Positions 1 through 5,561 of a DNA stretch of 5,561 nucleotides are shown here, piece by piece. Source of the DNA: an uncultured cyanobacterium. GTDB lineage: Bacteria; Cyanobacteriota; Cyanobacteriia; PCC-6307; Cyanobiaceae. The notes beneath the pieces are model-generated. The model was not told where the DNA came from, did no database searches, and worked only from the letters and a program-made list of their open reading frames with translations. Position numbers and translations under genes: made by a program. Position 1 is the stretch's first letter, and each line of letters starts with the position of its first letter. Location of the stretch: NCBI GenBank assembly GCA_903928835.1, contig CAIYSK010000171.1, positions 1 through 5,561 on the forward strand, read 5' to 3'.

Positions 1-894
1 ACCGCCTGGTTGAGCAGTTGTCTGCTGCTCGTGATCACGGGCGGGGCAGTGGTGTGCTCGCTGTTGTTTGAAAAGCGCTTCTGGTGCCGCTATCTGTGTC
101 CGGTGGGGGGCATGAACGGCCTGATGGCGAAGTTGTCGGTGCTCGAGCTGCGGGCCGAGGCCGGCACCTGCAGCGGCAGTTGCAGCAGCTATGCCTGCTT
201 CAAAGGCGGACCAGCGGAAGGGGAAGGCCTGGCCACCGGAGGCTGCCCCCTGGGTACCCATCCAGCCCACCTGGAAGACAATCGCAATTGCGTGCTCTGC
301 CTCACCTGCGTCCAAGCCTGTCCGCACCGTTCTGTGAAATTGCGCCTGCGACCGCCGGCGGCAGACCTGCAAAAGGGCATGGCTGTGCCCTTTGGCGAAC
401 GGTTCTTGCTCTTGGTCCTGCTGGGCGGTGTGACCTTGCATCACTGGCAGGGCTGGCTGGCTTGGTTGCCCTGGGCCCCTGAATCCCTGCAGGCAGGTCC
501 CCTGCTGCCCAGGGTTGGGGTGGGTTTGATTGCGCTGCTACTGCCTGTTTTGGTGGCCGGCTGGTGGCCAAAACCCCTGCTTTATGGGCTCCTGCCGCTG
601 GTGTGGGCCCTGTTGTTGTCTCGCTATTTGCCCTTGGGGATGGGCGAGGCCGGCGAGCTGCTGCGGGTGAGCGCCTTCCCCTGGCAAGGGGCCGATGCTG
701 CCGTTTGGCCAGGCTGGAGCGCCGATTCCCATGTGATTGCCTTCTGCCAGAGCGCAGTGATTGCGGTGGGGCTGCTTTGGAGCGTGGTGATCCTGCGCCG
801 GCTGCTGGTCACGAGTCCCCGCCTGCTGGGGCTGGGATCAACCCTTGCCGTCGCCCTAGCCCTGGGGGGGCGTTGGCTGACGGGCATGGCCTAA
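1..894 (+). CDS. Membrane-bound 4Fe-4S polyferredoxin (NapH/NosR/CcoG-like), C-terminal part; 5' end outside window
   Basis: The frame is open from the first base, so the true start lies upstream and 297 residues are visible. The order is: a hydrophobic segment (about residues 7-23); a CRYLCP motif (C29, C33) typical of NapH/NosR/CcoG-type membrane iron-sulfur proteins; a first cysteine set C57, C61, C66 and C82-Pro; then a canonical 4Fe-4S motif CxxCxxCxxxCP (C97, C100, C103, C107; nt 289-324). After it come about four further hydrophobic segments, near residues 136-150, 168-185, 187-203 and 246-264, and a last one near the C-terminus. Family members pass electrons at the membrane to or from redox partners; the partner here is unknown, because upstream genes are not visible. 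The spacing of the first cysteine set differs from a classic ferredoxin motif. It runs convergent to the amidohydrolase gene with a 22-nt gap and no visible terminator. The class is secure; the physiological role is not assigned. Confidence 0.85.
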   Translation, partial: TAWLSSCLLLVITGGAVVCSLLFEKRFWCRYLCPVGGMNGLMAKLSVLELRAEAGTCSGSCSSYACFKGGPAEGEGLATGGCPLGTHPAHLEDNRNCVLCLTCVQACPHRSVKLRLRPPAADLQKGMAVPFGERFLLLVLLGGVTLHHWQGWLAWLPWAPESLQAGPLLPRVGVGLIALLLPVLVAGWWPKPLLYGLLPLVWALLLSRYLPLGMGEAGELLRVSAFPWQGADAAVWPGWSADSHVIAFCQSAVIAVGLLWSVVILRRLLVTSPRLLGLGSTLAVALALGGRWLTGMA

Positions 895-916
895 AGAATT
901 GGGGCTGGACGTCTCT

Positions 917-1879
917 TCACTCGGCTGGTTCCAGCCTGTAAAGATCTGCCCGCCGCTGGATGCCCGTGGGGATCGCCTGGCGGGCTAGGGACACCTGGCT
1001 CAGGTCGATCTCGGCATGCAGCACCTGCTCGTCGATGCCGGCTTCAGCGATCACCGTGCCCCAGGGATCCACGACCAGCGAATGGCCGTAGCTGGGATAG
1101 CCCCCATCGCCGTCGGGCGGCCGAGCACTGGAGCAGGCCAGCACAAAGCACTGGGTGTCTACAGCCCGAGCGCGCATCATCAGGTGCCAGTGGCGCGGGC
1201 CGGTGGTGGTGTTGAAGGCAGCGGGACAGGCCAAGAGCGTGCAGCCGAAGCGTTGCTGCATCAGCAGCGACAGCTCAGGGAAGCGGATGTCGTAACAGAT
1301 CAGCAGGCCCAACCCCGGCGGTTCCGCCAGCCCGGTGGCCAAGGGATCACCGGCCCCGGGCAGCACCGTGATGGCCGTGCCGGCGGTGAGGCTGTCGGAT
1401 TCGCGAAAGCAAATGCCCCCTGGCACATCCACATCAAATAGGTGCAGCTTGCGGTGCTTCACCAGCAGCCGACCCAGCGGATCGATCACGGTGGAGGTGT
1501 TGTAGATCCGGCCATCGGGGGCCTGCTCGGGGATCGAGCCAGCGATCACACTCACCCCATGGCGCTTTGCCAGCCGCGCCACCACCGCCAGGGAGGGCGA
1601 TGAACCCTCCAGCAACGAGGCCCCAGGCTCCGGGATCGGCTCGGCGTACTCGGCAAACCGCGCTGCCGCATAGGGGGCATTCCAGATCTCGGGCAGCATC
1701 AGCAGTCGCGGCGTCGGCCGATCGCCGCCGGGCTGCAGGGCCCGCCCTAACCAATCCTCAGCGTGGCGTCGATTGGCGAGCCGATCGTCTCCTGCCCGCA
1801 GCTGAACCAGCGCCACGGGCAGAGACTGGGGCCTTTGGCTCTGTTGGGCCTGAACTGGAGACGGTTGCGTCTGGCCCAT
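917..1879 (-). CDS. Carbon-nitrogen hydrolase, Nit2/omega-amidase-like
   Basis: A 320-residue protein of the nitrilase superfamily. The Glu-Lys-Cys triad is visible: E64 in LPEIWNAPY, K144 in HRKLHLFDVDVPGG and C195 in LLICYDIRFPEL. The text after the lysine (DVDVPGGICFRES), the block AFNTTTGPRHW (221-231), RARAVD (236-241) and GHSLVVDPWG (265-274) resemble Nit2 omega-amidases more than amino-acid or cyanide nitrilases. Nit2 enzymes hydrolyse alpha-ketoglutaramate and alpha-ketosuccinamate, the products of glutamine and asparagine transamination; the related Nit1 enzymes repair deaminated glutathione, and this alternative cannot be excluded. It should be cytosolic, as no signal peptide is seen. 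The chosen ATG gives a Gln-rich leader of about 18 residues before the conserved LPVALVQL beta-strand. No good ribosome binding site precedes it; a strong inverted repeat abuts the start instead, so either translation is structured or the real start is further in. tRNA-Arg lies 141 nt upstream on the same strand. Confidence 0.9.
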   Translation of the reverse strand: MGQTQPSPVQAQQSQRPQSLPVALVQLRAGDDRLANRRHAEDWLGRALQPGGDRPTPRLLMLPEIWNAPYAAARFAEYAEPIPEPGASLLEGSSPSLAVVARLAKRHGVSVIAGSIPEQAPDGRIYNTSTVIDPLGRLLVKHRKLHLFDVDVPGGICFRESDSLTAGTAITVLPGAGDPLATGLAEPPGLGLLICYDIRFPELSLLMQQRFGCTLLACPAAFNTTTGPRHWHLMMRARAVDTQCFVLACSSARPPDGDGGYPSYGHSLVVDPWGTVIAEAGIDEQVLHAEIDLSQVSLARQAIPTGIQRRADLYRLEPAE

Positions 1880-1916
1880 GGGCTGCCCTGGGATGTCTCA
1901 CCCAGGTTGGCAGCCC
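1880..1916. repeat. 37-nt inverted repeat abutting the start codon of the Nit2-like gene
   Basis: The arms GGGCTGCC (1880-1887) and GGCAGCCC (1909-1916) are exact complements. Inside them CTGGG (1888-1892) pairs with CCCAG (1901-1905), leaving an 8-nt loop and a 3-nt bulge (1906-1908), so 13 base pairs in all. On the minus strand the structure ends directly before the ATG of the hydrolase (start codon 1877-1879). The bases around that ATG also form a second, competing perfect palindrome, GCCCATGGGC (1874-1883). No T-run follows on either strand, so it is not a typical intrinsic terminator. A translation-occluding 5' UTR hairpin or a protein-binding palindrome are possible; the function is inferred only. 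Confidence 0.6.
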
Positions 1917-2020
1917 CAAGCCTCAGGCCCTAGGTGTGTGAGATCAGATTGATCGCTTTTCGTTGCCAGAGCAATCGGTAATCCCAACCATTGCCTGTGA
2001 AGCTCTTTCGTTCCTGGAAA

Positions 2021-2094
2021 CGCCCCCTGTTGGATTCGAACCAACGACCGGCTGCTTAGAAGGCAGCTGCTCTATCCGGCTGAGCTAAGGGAGC
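2021..2094 (-). tRNA. trnR-UCU: tRNA-Arg (anticodon UCU)
   Basis: A complete cloverleaf can be folded on the minus strand. The acceptor stem GCTCCCT pairs with AGGGGGC (one G-T pair). The D-arm is GCTC/GAGC around a 9-nt loop. The anticodon stem GCTGC/GCAGC encloses CTTCTAA, giving anticodon TCT at plus positions 2058-2060. A 5-nt variable loop follows, then the T-arm GTTGG/CCAAC with loop TTCGAAT. The discriminator base is G. The 3' CCA is not encoded (TTT follows), so it must be added after transcription. The length is 74 nt. It decodes AGA and AGG codons. No intrinsic terminator is visible after its 3' end, so read-through toward the Nit2-like gene is possible. Confidence 0.97.
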
Positions 2095-2181
2095 AAGTTG
2101 GCGCCGATGCCAGCGCTTTGGGCATTGTGCCAGTCATGCCACGGAGGCCCCTAGAGTGATTGGCTGCTCAGCTTGTGCTCC

Positions 2182-3009
2182 ATGGCGGCCACCCGGCTCA
2201 CTGATAGCCAGAAAAGCGAGCTGGTGGCTCGTTATCGCGATGGGGCGGCCAGCCAGGAGCTGGCCGATGCCTATGGCTGCAGTCTCAACACGGTGACCCG
2301 CGTGGTGAAAGCCACCTTGACTGCCTCGGACTACGAGCAGCTCAAGCAGCAACGGGCCAGGGGTGGTAGCAAGCCCCCCCAATCCAAAGAGCCTGCGATC
2401 AATGCAGCGGCACCTGAGGAGCCTGAATCGCAACCTGAGTTGCACTCAGAGCCCCAGCAACCCGTGGTGGCCGATGCTGAAATCCAGCTCGAACTTGCAG
2501 CCGAGCCCGATCTCGCCCTAGAGCCCCCGGTGGTCTTGGCGATTGCCGATGCCGACGACTTCGCTGACGACAGCGATACCGACGACTGTGATGGCGTTGA
2601 TGCAGAAGGCGACGACGCTGATGGCGACAGCGATGACTTCGTTGAACAATTCGTTGCCGTGCCCATCGCCCTAGTGGGGCACAGCTTTCAGCCGGTCCTG
2701 TGCCAGCCCCTGGGTGATGCGGCGCTGCCAGCCAGCGTTTACATGCTGGTGGATAAGGCCGTTGAGCTCCAGGCCAAGCCCCTGACCGACTTCCCCGAGC
2801 TCGGCCAGCTCCCCGCCGAGGAAGAAGGACGCCAGGCCCTGATGGTGTTCGCCAACCCCCGCCAGGCCAAGCGCCATTGCGGCCGTACCCAGCGGGTCAT
2901 CAAGGTGCCCGACACCCGCATCCTGGAGCGCACGGCCCCCTATCTGGTGGCCCAGGGCATCACCCGGGTGGTGATGGAAGGCAGCCTCTATTCCCTTCCC
3001 GGCAGCTGA
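2182..3009 (+). CDS. Helix-turn-helix protein with acidic linker and conserved-looking C-terminal domain; function unknown
   Basis: 275 residues from the ATG at 2182; an in-frame TTG at 2173 would add only three residues, and neither start has a clear ribosome binding site. Residues about 7-50 form a helix-turn-helix of the resolvase/transposase-like kind: a helix around KSELVARYRDG, then SQELADAYG, a turn, and a recognition helix SLNTVTRVVKA (34-44). Residues about 60-155 are a low-complexity linker rich in Pro, Gln and Glu, then extremely acidic: 16 Asp and 1 Glu among residues 123-152. Residues about 158-275 look like a folded domain (VYMLVDKAVEL, FPELGQLP, TQRVIKVPDT, YLVAQGITRVVM). I believe similar HTH proteins occur as conserved hypotheticals in cyanobacteria, but no function is known to me. 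DNA binding is plausible, with the acidic linker perhaps acting as spacer or autoinhibitor. Its 3' end overlaps the convergent small membrane protein gene by 22 nt. Confidence 0.85.
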   Translation: MAATRLTDSQKSELVARYRDGAASQELADAYGCSLNTVTRVVKATLTASDYEQLKQQRARGGSKPPQSKEPAINAAAPEEPESQPELHSEPQQPVVADAEIQLELAAEPDLALEPPVVLAIADADDFADDSDTDDCDGVDAEGDDADGDSDDFVEQFVAVPIALVGHSFQPVLCQPLGDAALPASVYMLVDKAVELQAKPLTDFPELGQLPAEEEGRQALMVFANPRQAKRHCGRTQRVIKVPDTRILERTAPYLVAQGITRVVMEGSLYSLPGS

Positions 3010-3245
3010 TCGCCCTGGGGCATGAGTAAGGCGGCAGTGCATCCGCCACTGATCACACCCACCACCATCGCTAGCCCCACCAGGAATCCCGTCGGTAGCG
3101 GTGCGGTGCGGCTGGTGGCCAGGTTCAAGCTGGTGCGCTGATCGAGGTTTTGGGCCCCCAGGCACAGGATCAGCAGCAGCATCCCCCCGCCCACCAGGCT
3201 GGAGAGCAGCAATCGCAGGCGCACAACCACAACCATCGGGGCCAT
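2988..3245 (-). CDS. Small two-helix membrane protein, LapA/DUF1049-like
   Basis: An 85-residue protein with two hydrophobic segments, about residues 12-30 (LLLSSLVGGGMLLLILCLG) and 51-75 (PTGFLVGLAMVVGVISGG), separated by a short polar stretch with AQNLDQRTSLNL. This layout, with Asn and 'SLNL' after the first helix and 'PLPTGFLVGL' leading into a glycine-rich second helix, matches the LapA/DUF1049 family of small inner-membrane proteins. Some relatives help assemble lipopolysaccharide; a role here is not shown. I chose the ATG at 3243-3245. A TTG one codon upstream and an ATG at 3234-3236 are alternatives, and none has a clear ribosome binding site. It starts 33 nt after the rsmI stop codon on the same strand, so cotranscription is likely. 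Its last 22 nt overlap the convergent HTH gene, with no terminator in between. Confidence 0.75.
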   Translation of the reverse strand: MAPMVVVVRLRLLLSSLVGGGMLLLILCLGAQNLDQRTSLNLATSRTAPLPTGFLVGLAMVVGVISGGCTAALLMPQGDQLPGRE

Positions 3246-3278
3246 CAACGGGCTAGCCAGCCATCAGAGTTTGCCTGG

Positions 3279-4157
3279 TTAGGTCGCCTCCGTCTCGCTG
3301 GCATGCAGCAGGGCGTAAAGCTCCCGCTTGCTGTGCCCGCTGCGCTCCGCCAAGGCCTTGGACGCCTCCTTGCTGCCCATGCCCCCTTGCACCAGAGCCT
3401 GCAGCTCCTGGCGTAGGGCCTCGGGATCCCAAATGGGCTCTGCTTTTGGGGGCGCGCCCCCCAGCACCAGGGTGCATTCCCCTAGCGGGGGGGTCTGGCG
3501 GAAGTGCGCCAAGGCGATCGCCACCGTGGGCCCCACCTGTTCCTCGTGTTTTTTGGTGAGCTCCCGGGCTACCCGTAGGGGCCGATCGCCCAGCACCGCC
3601 AAAACGTCTTCCAGCAGATCCAGAAGCCTGTGGGGCGCTTCAAACAGCACCACGGTGCGCTCCTCCCCCGCCAGCTCCTCAAGCTTTTTGCGCCGTTGAC
3701 TGGCCTTGGCTGGCAGGAACCCCTCAAAGCAAAAACGGCCGCAGGGCAAGCCGCTGCTTACCAAGGCGGTGGTTACGGCACTGGGGCCTGGAATACAAAT
3801 CACCGTGCGGCCCTGGTTTCGGGCTTCGGCCACCAGGTCTTCGCCTGGATCGGAGATGCCGGGCAGACCGGCATCGCTCACCACCGCAATCGCTTCGCCG
3901 GCCGCCAAGGCCGCCAGTAATTCGGGGATGCGGGCCGTTTGGTTGTGGGCATGGAAGCTCACCAGCCGGTTTTTGATCCCCAGGCTGTGCAGCAGTAGCC
4001 CGCTGCGGCGGGTGTCTTCGCAGGCGATGCGCTGCACGCCGCTGAGTACCTGGCGGGCCCGGGGGGAGAGGTCGGCCAGATTGCCAATCGGTGTTCCCAC
4101 CAGATAGAGCACGCCGGCGGCGGGTTCGGTGGCTTGCACGGCACGCGGCTCCTGCAC
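3279..4157 (-). CDS. rsmI: 16S rRNA (cytidine(1402)-2'-O)-methyltransferase RsmI
   Basis: 292 residues, the usual length for RsmI, a SAM-dependent enzyme of the tetrapyrrole-methylase fold that 2'-O-methylates C1402 in the decoding centre of 16S rRNA. Diagnostic motifs run in order: LYLVGTPIGNLADLSPRA (17-34), CEDTRRSGLLL (46-56), VSDAGLPGISDPG (93-105), IPGPSA (122-127), SSGLP then FEGFLPAK (134-151), LFEAPHR (171-177) and ARELTKKHEE (197-206). The C-terminal tail (about 250-285) has the GSKEASKALAERSG helix-turn pattern common in full-length RsmI. The start is a GTG preceded by GGAAG about 7 nt upstream; a second in-frame GTG at 4137-4139 would still leave the whole fold. The gene diverges from cysQ and is followed by the LapA-like gene on the same strand. 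Confidence 0.97.
   Translation of the reverse strand: MQEPRAVQATEPAAGVLYLVGTPIGNLADLSPRARQVLSGVQRIACEDTRRSGLLLHSLGIKNRLVSFHAHNQTARIPELLAALAAGEAIAVVSDAGLPGISDPGEDLVAEARNQGRTVICIPGPSAVTTALVSSGLPCGRFCFEGFLPAKASQRRKKLEELAGEERTVVLFEAPHRLLDLLEDVLAVLGDRPLRVARELTKKHEEQVGPTVAIALAHFRQTPPLGECTLVLGGAPPKAEPIWDPEALRQELQALVQGGMGSKEASKALAERSGHSKRELYALLHASETEAT
3514..3521. repeat. HIP1 octamer (GCGATCGC)
   Basis: An exact copy of the highly iterated palindrome HIP1 of cyanobacterial chromosomes, inside rsmI and extended to GGCGATCGCC (3513-3522). It is the only full copy seen in this window; several partial CGATCG matches occur elsewhere. It supports a cyanobacterial origin, but a single copy is weak evidence. 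Confidence 0.6.
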
Positions 4158-4178
4158 AATGCTGCTTCCAGCCCCCCC

Positions 4179-5123
4179 ATGATGCCGGCTCCCCTTGCTC
4201 TGCCCTCGGGCATCGGCCTTGAAGCCCTCCTGGTCGAGCTGCGGCGTTTGAGTTGGGGGGCGGCCGACATCCTCCTGGCCTATGGCCGGGGTGAGCAGCC
4301 CCCCTACGGCTTTGCCAAGGCACTCAGCGTCGACGATGGCGGCGAGGGCCCTGTCTCAGCGGCCGATCTGGCGGTGAATCAATGGCTGCTCGATGGCTTG
4401 GGCGCCGCTTTCCCTGGTGCCGATTGGACCCTGCTCAGCGAGGAAACGGCCAAGGAGCAACTGGCTGACTTGCCAGCCGGCCAGGGTCTGGCGGCCGACT
4501 GGTTGTGGATCCTCGATCCGCTGGATGGCACCAAGGATTTTCTTCAGGGCACCGGCGAGTACGCGGTGCACCTGGCCCTGGTGCATGGCCAGCAGGCGGT
4601 GCTGGGGGTGGTGTTGCTGCCGGAGCTGGGGGAGTTGTGGTTTGGGTTGCTCCCGGCGCTGGCGGGATCCGCCGGGGAGGCCTGGCGGGAAAACCGGGTG
4701 GGTGAGCGCTTCCCAGTGAGCTTCAGCAGCCGCCAGGAGCTCTCTGATTTGGTGCTGGTGGCGAGCCGCAACCACCGCGACCAGCGGCTGGAGCAGTTGC
4801 TCTCAGCGCTGGCCCTGGGAGACACCAAGGCGATTGGCAGCGTGGGCGGCAAGGTGGCCACGATCCTGCGCGGTGAGACCGATCTCTATATCTCCCTTTC
4901 CGGTAAGAGTGCGCCCAAGGATTGGGATATGGCCGCCCCCGAGGCCGTGCTGCGGGCGGCCGGCGGTGCCTTTAGCCACGCCGATGGCAGGGCCCTCACC
5001 TACAACAACGGTGATGTCCGCCAGGCAGGCTGCCTGATCGCAAGCCATGGCCCCAGCCACCAGGCCCTTTGCGAGAAAGCGGCAGCGGCGCTGGCGGCGA
5101 TTGATCCGGGTTTTGCGATCTAA
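4179..5123 (+). CDS. cysQ: 3'(2'),5'-bisphosphate nucleotidase CysQ family (inositol monophosphatase fold)
   Basis: 314 residues from the first ATG of a tandem ATGATG; an in-frame TTG at 4134 would give 15 more unconserved residues inside the rsmI coding strand and is not favoured. Metal-binding motifs of the Li-sensitive phosphatase family are present: E88-E89 in LLSEET, D113-P-L-D116-G-T in WILDPLDGTKDF, and D250 in the C-terminal motif KDWDMAAPE. CysQ removes the 3'-phosphate of PAP (adenosine 3',5'-bisphosphate), a by-product of sulfate assimilation and sulfotransfer, giving AMP; activity on PAPS or inositol phosphates is possible. The protein is cytosolic with no signal peptide. The segment PPYGFAKALSVDDGGEGPVS (41-60) contains the region where the substrate-facing loop and the Ser-Ala-Ala-Asp (60-63) motif begin. 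Only 21 nt separate its start from that of divergent rsmI. It converges on pnp. Confidence 0.93.
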   Translation: MMPAPLALPSGIGLEALLVELRRLSWGAADILLAYGRGEQPPYGFAKALSVDDGGEGPVSAADLAVNQWLLDGLGAAFPGADWTLLSEETAKEQLADLPAGQGLAADWLWILDPLDGTKDFLQGTGEYAVHLALVHGQQAVLGVVLLPELGELWFGLLPALAGSAGEAWRENRVGERFPVSFSSRQELSDLVLVASRNHRDQRLEQLLSALALGDTKAIGSVGGKVATILRGETDLYISLSGKSAPKDWDMAAPEAVLRAAGGAFSHADGRALTYNNGDVRQAGCLIASHGPSHQALCEKAAAALAAIDPGFAI

Positions 5124-5139
5124 GTTTTGCGCCTTAAAC

Positions 5140-5166
5140 AAAAAAGCCGGCCCCGAGGGACCGGCT
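5140..5166 (-). terminator. Intrinsic terminator of pnp
   Basis: AGCCGG (5145-5150) pairs with CCGGCT (5161-5166), and the inner CCC pairs with GGG, leaving a small loop and a bulged A. Six A residues (5140-5145) precede it on the plus strand, so on the minus strand the hairpin is followed by a run of six T. It lies 49 nt beyond the pnp stop codon. On the plus strand no T-run follows, so it should not act efficiently for cysQ, although the same hairpin could stabilise the cysQ 3' end. Confidence 0.88.
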
Positions 5167-5215
5167 GAGGAGCGTGCAACCGCTGATCTGATCGGGTAGA
5201 CCAGGCCGTCGTTGA

Positions 5216-5561
5216 TCAGACTGGGGCGGGAGCGTCAGCCTGGGGCACACCACGCAGGGTGAGGTTGATGCGGCCGCGGTTGTCGATTTCGCGCACCCGC
5301 ACGGTCACCTGGTCACCCACGTTGACCACGTCTTCCACCTTCTCCACCCGGGCTTCTGACAGCTGGGAGATGTGGATCATGCCTTCCTTGCCGGGCAGGA
5401 TTTCCACAAAGGCACCAATCGGGATCACCCGGGTGATGGAACCCTGGAACACTTCACCCTCGCTGACGCGACGGGTGAGGCCTTCGATGATGCGTTGGGC
5501 TTCTTCTGCAGCAGCACCGTCGTGGCTGGCAATCGTGACGATGCCGCCGTCCTCGATGTCG
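5216..5561 (-). CDS. pnp: Polyribonucleotide nucleotidyltransferase (PNPase), C-terminal KH and S1 domains; 5' end outside window
   Basis: 114 C-terminal residues are visible; the frame is open to the window edge, so the start lies beyond it. The first part ([12 protein letters not shown], then an [12 protein letters not shown] helix) is the end of the KH domain. [20 protein letters not shown] begins the S1 RNA-binding domain, which continues through [15 protein letters not shown] and [20 protein letters not shown]. This KH-S1 junction is diagnostic of bacterial PNPase, which degrades RNA 3' to 5' using phosphate and can also add tails. The C-terminus ends shortly after S1 (PQADAPAPV), with no long extension. 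The catalytic RNase PH domains are not in the window. An internal GTG at 5450-5452 is not a start, because the KH domain continues upstream of it in the same frame. Confidence 0.97.
   Translation of the reverse strand, partial: DIEDGGIVTIASHDGAAAEEAQRIIEGLTRRVSEGEVFQGSITRVIPIGAFVEILPGKEGMIHISQLSEARVEKVEDVVNVGDQVTVRVREIDNRGRINLTLRGVPQADAPAPV

Noticed and set aside
1016..1441. Open frame of 141 codons on the plus strand opposite the Nit2-like gene
   Set aside because: It is antisense to a gene with clear catalytic motifs, its translation is compositionally odd (many Gln, Gly, Arg, Ala), and it is expected by chance in GC-rich sequence.
1880..1916. The inverted repeat as an intrinsic terminator
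   Set aside because: No T-run follows on either strand, and on the minus strand it runs straight into a start codon.
2152..2157. TAGAGT as a possible -10 element for the HTH gene
   Set aside because: Only four of six positions match the consensus, and no acceptable -35 lies at 16-18 nt; too weak to annotate.
2542..2640. Asp-rich stretch of the HTH protein as a calcium-binding (EF-hand or thrombospondin type 3-like) repeat
   Set aside because: The DxDxDG spacing is not kept and there are no regular repeat units; low-complexity acidity explains it.
3724..4323. 199-codon frame on the minus strand spanning the rsmI/cysQ junction
   Set aside because: Arg, Pro and Gly-rich shadow translation overlapping two well-supported genes; no recognisable domain.
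5216..5452. A separate 78-residue S1-domain protein starting at an internal GTG
   Set aside because: The same frame continues upstream to the window edge with PNPase KH-domain sequence, so it is the tail of pnp.

Overview
The window looks like ordinary, GC-rich core chromosome of a picocyanobacterium of the Synechococcus/Cyanobium type. This is inferred from gene content and order (pnp, cysQ and rsmI together, a DUF1049/LapA-like small membrane protein beside rsmI, and an HTH protein of a cyanobacterial hypothetical type), from one exact HIP1 octamer (GCGATCGC), and from the scarcity of Shine-Dalgarno sequences. I see no mobile element, CRISPR array, phage gene or defence island.

Layout. Positions 1-894 (+) hold the C-terminal part of a membrane polyferredoxin with two iron-sulfur motifs and about five hydrophobic segments; its start lies outside the window. 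It converges, with a 22-nt gap, on a Nit2/omega-amidase-like carbon-nitrogen hydrolase (917-1879, -). The start codon of that hydrolase abuts a 37-nt inverted repeat (1880-1916). A complete tRNA-Arg(UCU) lies at 2021-2094 (-). Next is a 275-aa HTH protein with a very acidic linker and a conserved-looking C-terminal domain (2182-3009, +). It overlaps tail to tail with a two-helix LapA-like membrane protein (2988-3245, -), which follows rsmI (3279-4157, -) and is probably cotranscribed with it. cysQ (4179-5123, +) diverges from rsmI with only 21 nt between the start codons. The window ends in the KH and S1 part of pnp (5216-5561, -), which has an intrinsic terminator at 5140-5166.

How the genes relate. 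Most are housekeeping genes: translation and RNA metabolism (tRNA-Arg, RsmI rRNA methylation, PNPase), sulfur metabolism (CysQ clearing PAP) and amide metabolite repair or nitrogen recycling (Nit2-like). The least understood are the HTH/acidic-linker protein and the membrane polyferredoxin. I did not find convincing evidence of a new multi-gene system. The best leads are the hairpin that may occlude the hydrolase start, the HTH protein, and the unusual spacing of the first Fe-S motif.

No stretch over about 300 nt lacks a gene. The 302-nt gap between the hydrolase and the HTH gene holds the inverted repeat and the tRNA; the rest of it shows nothing I can name.
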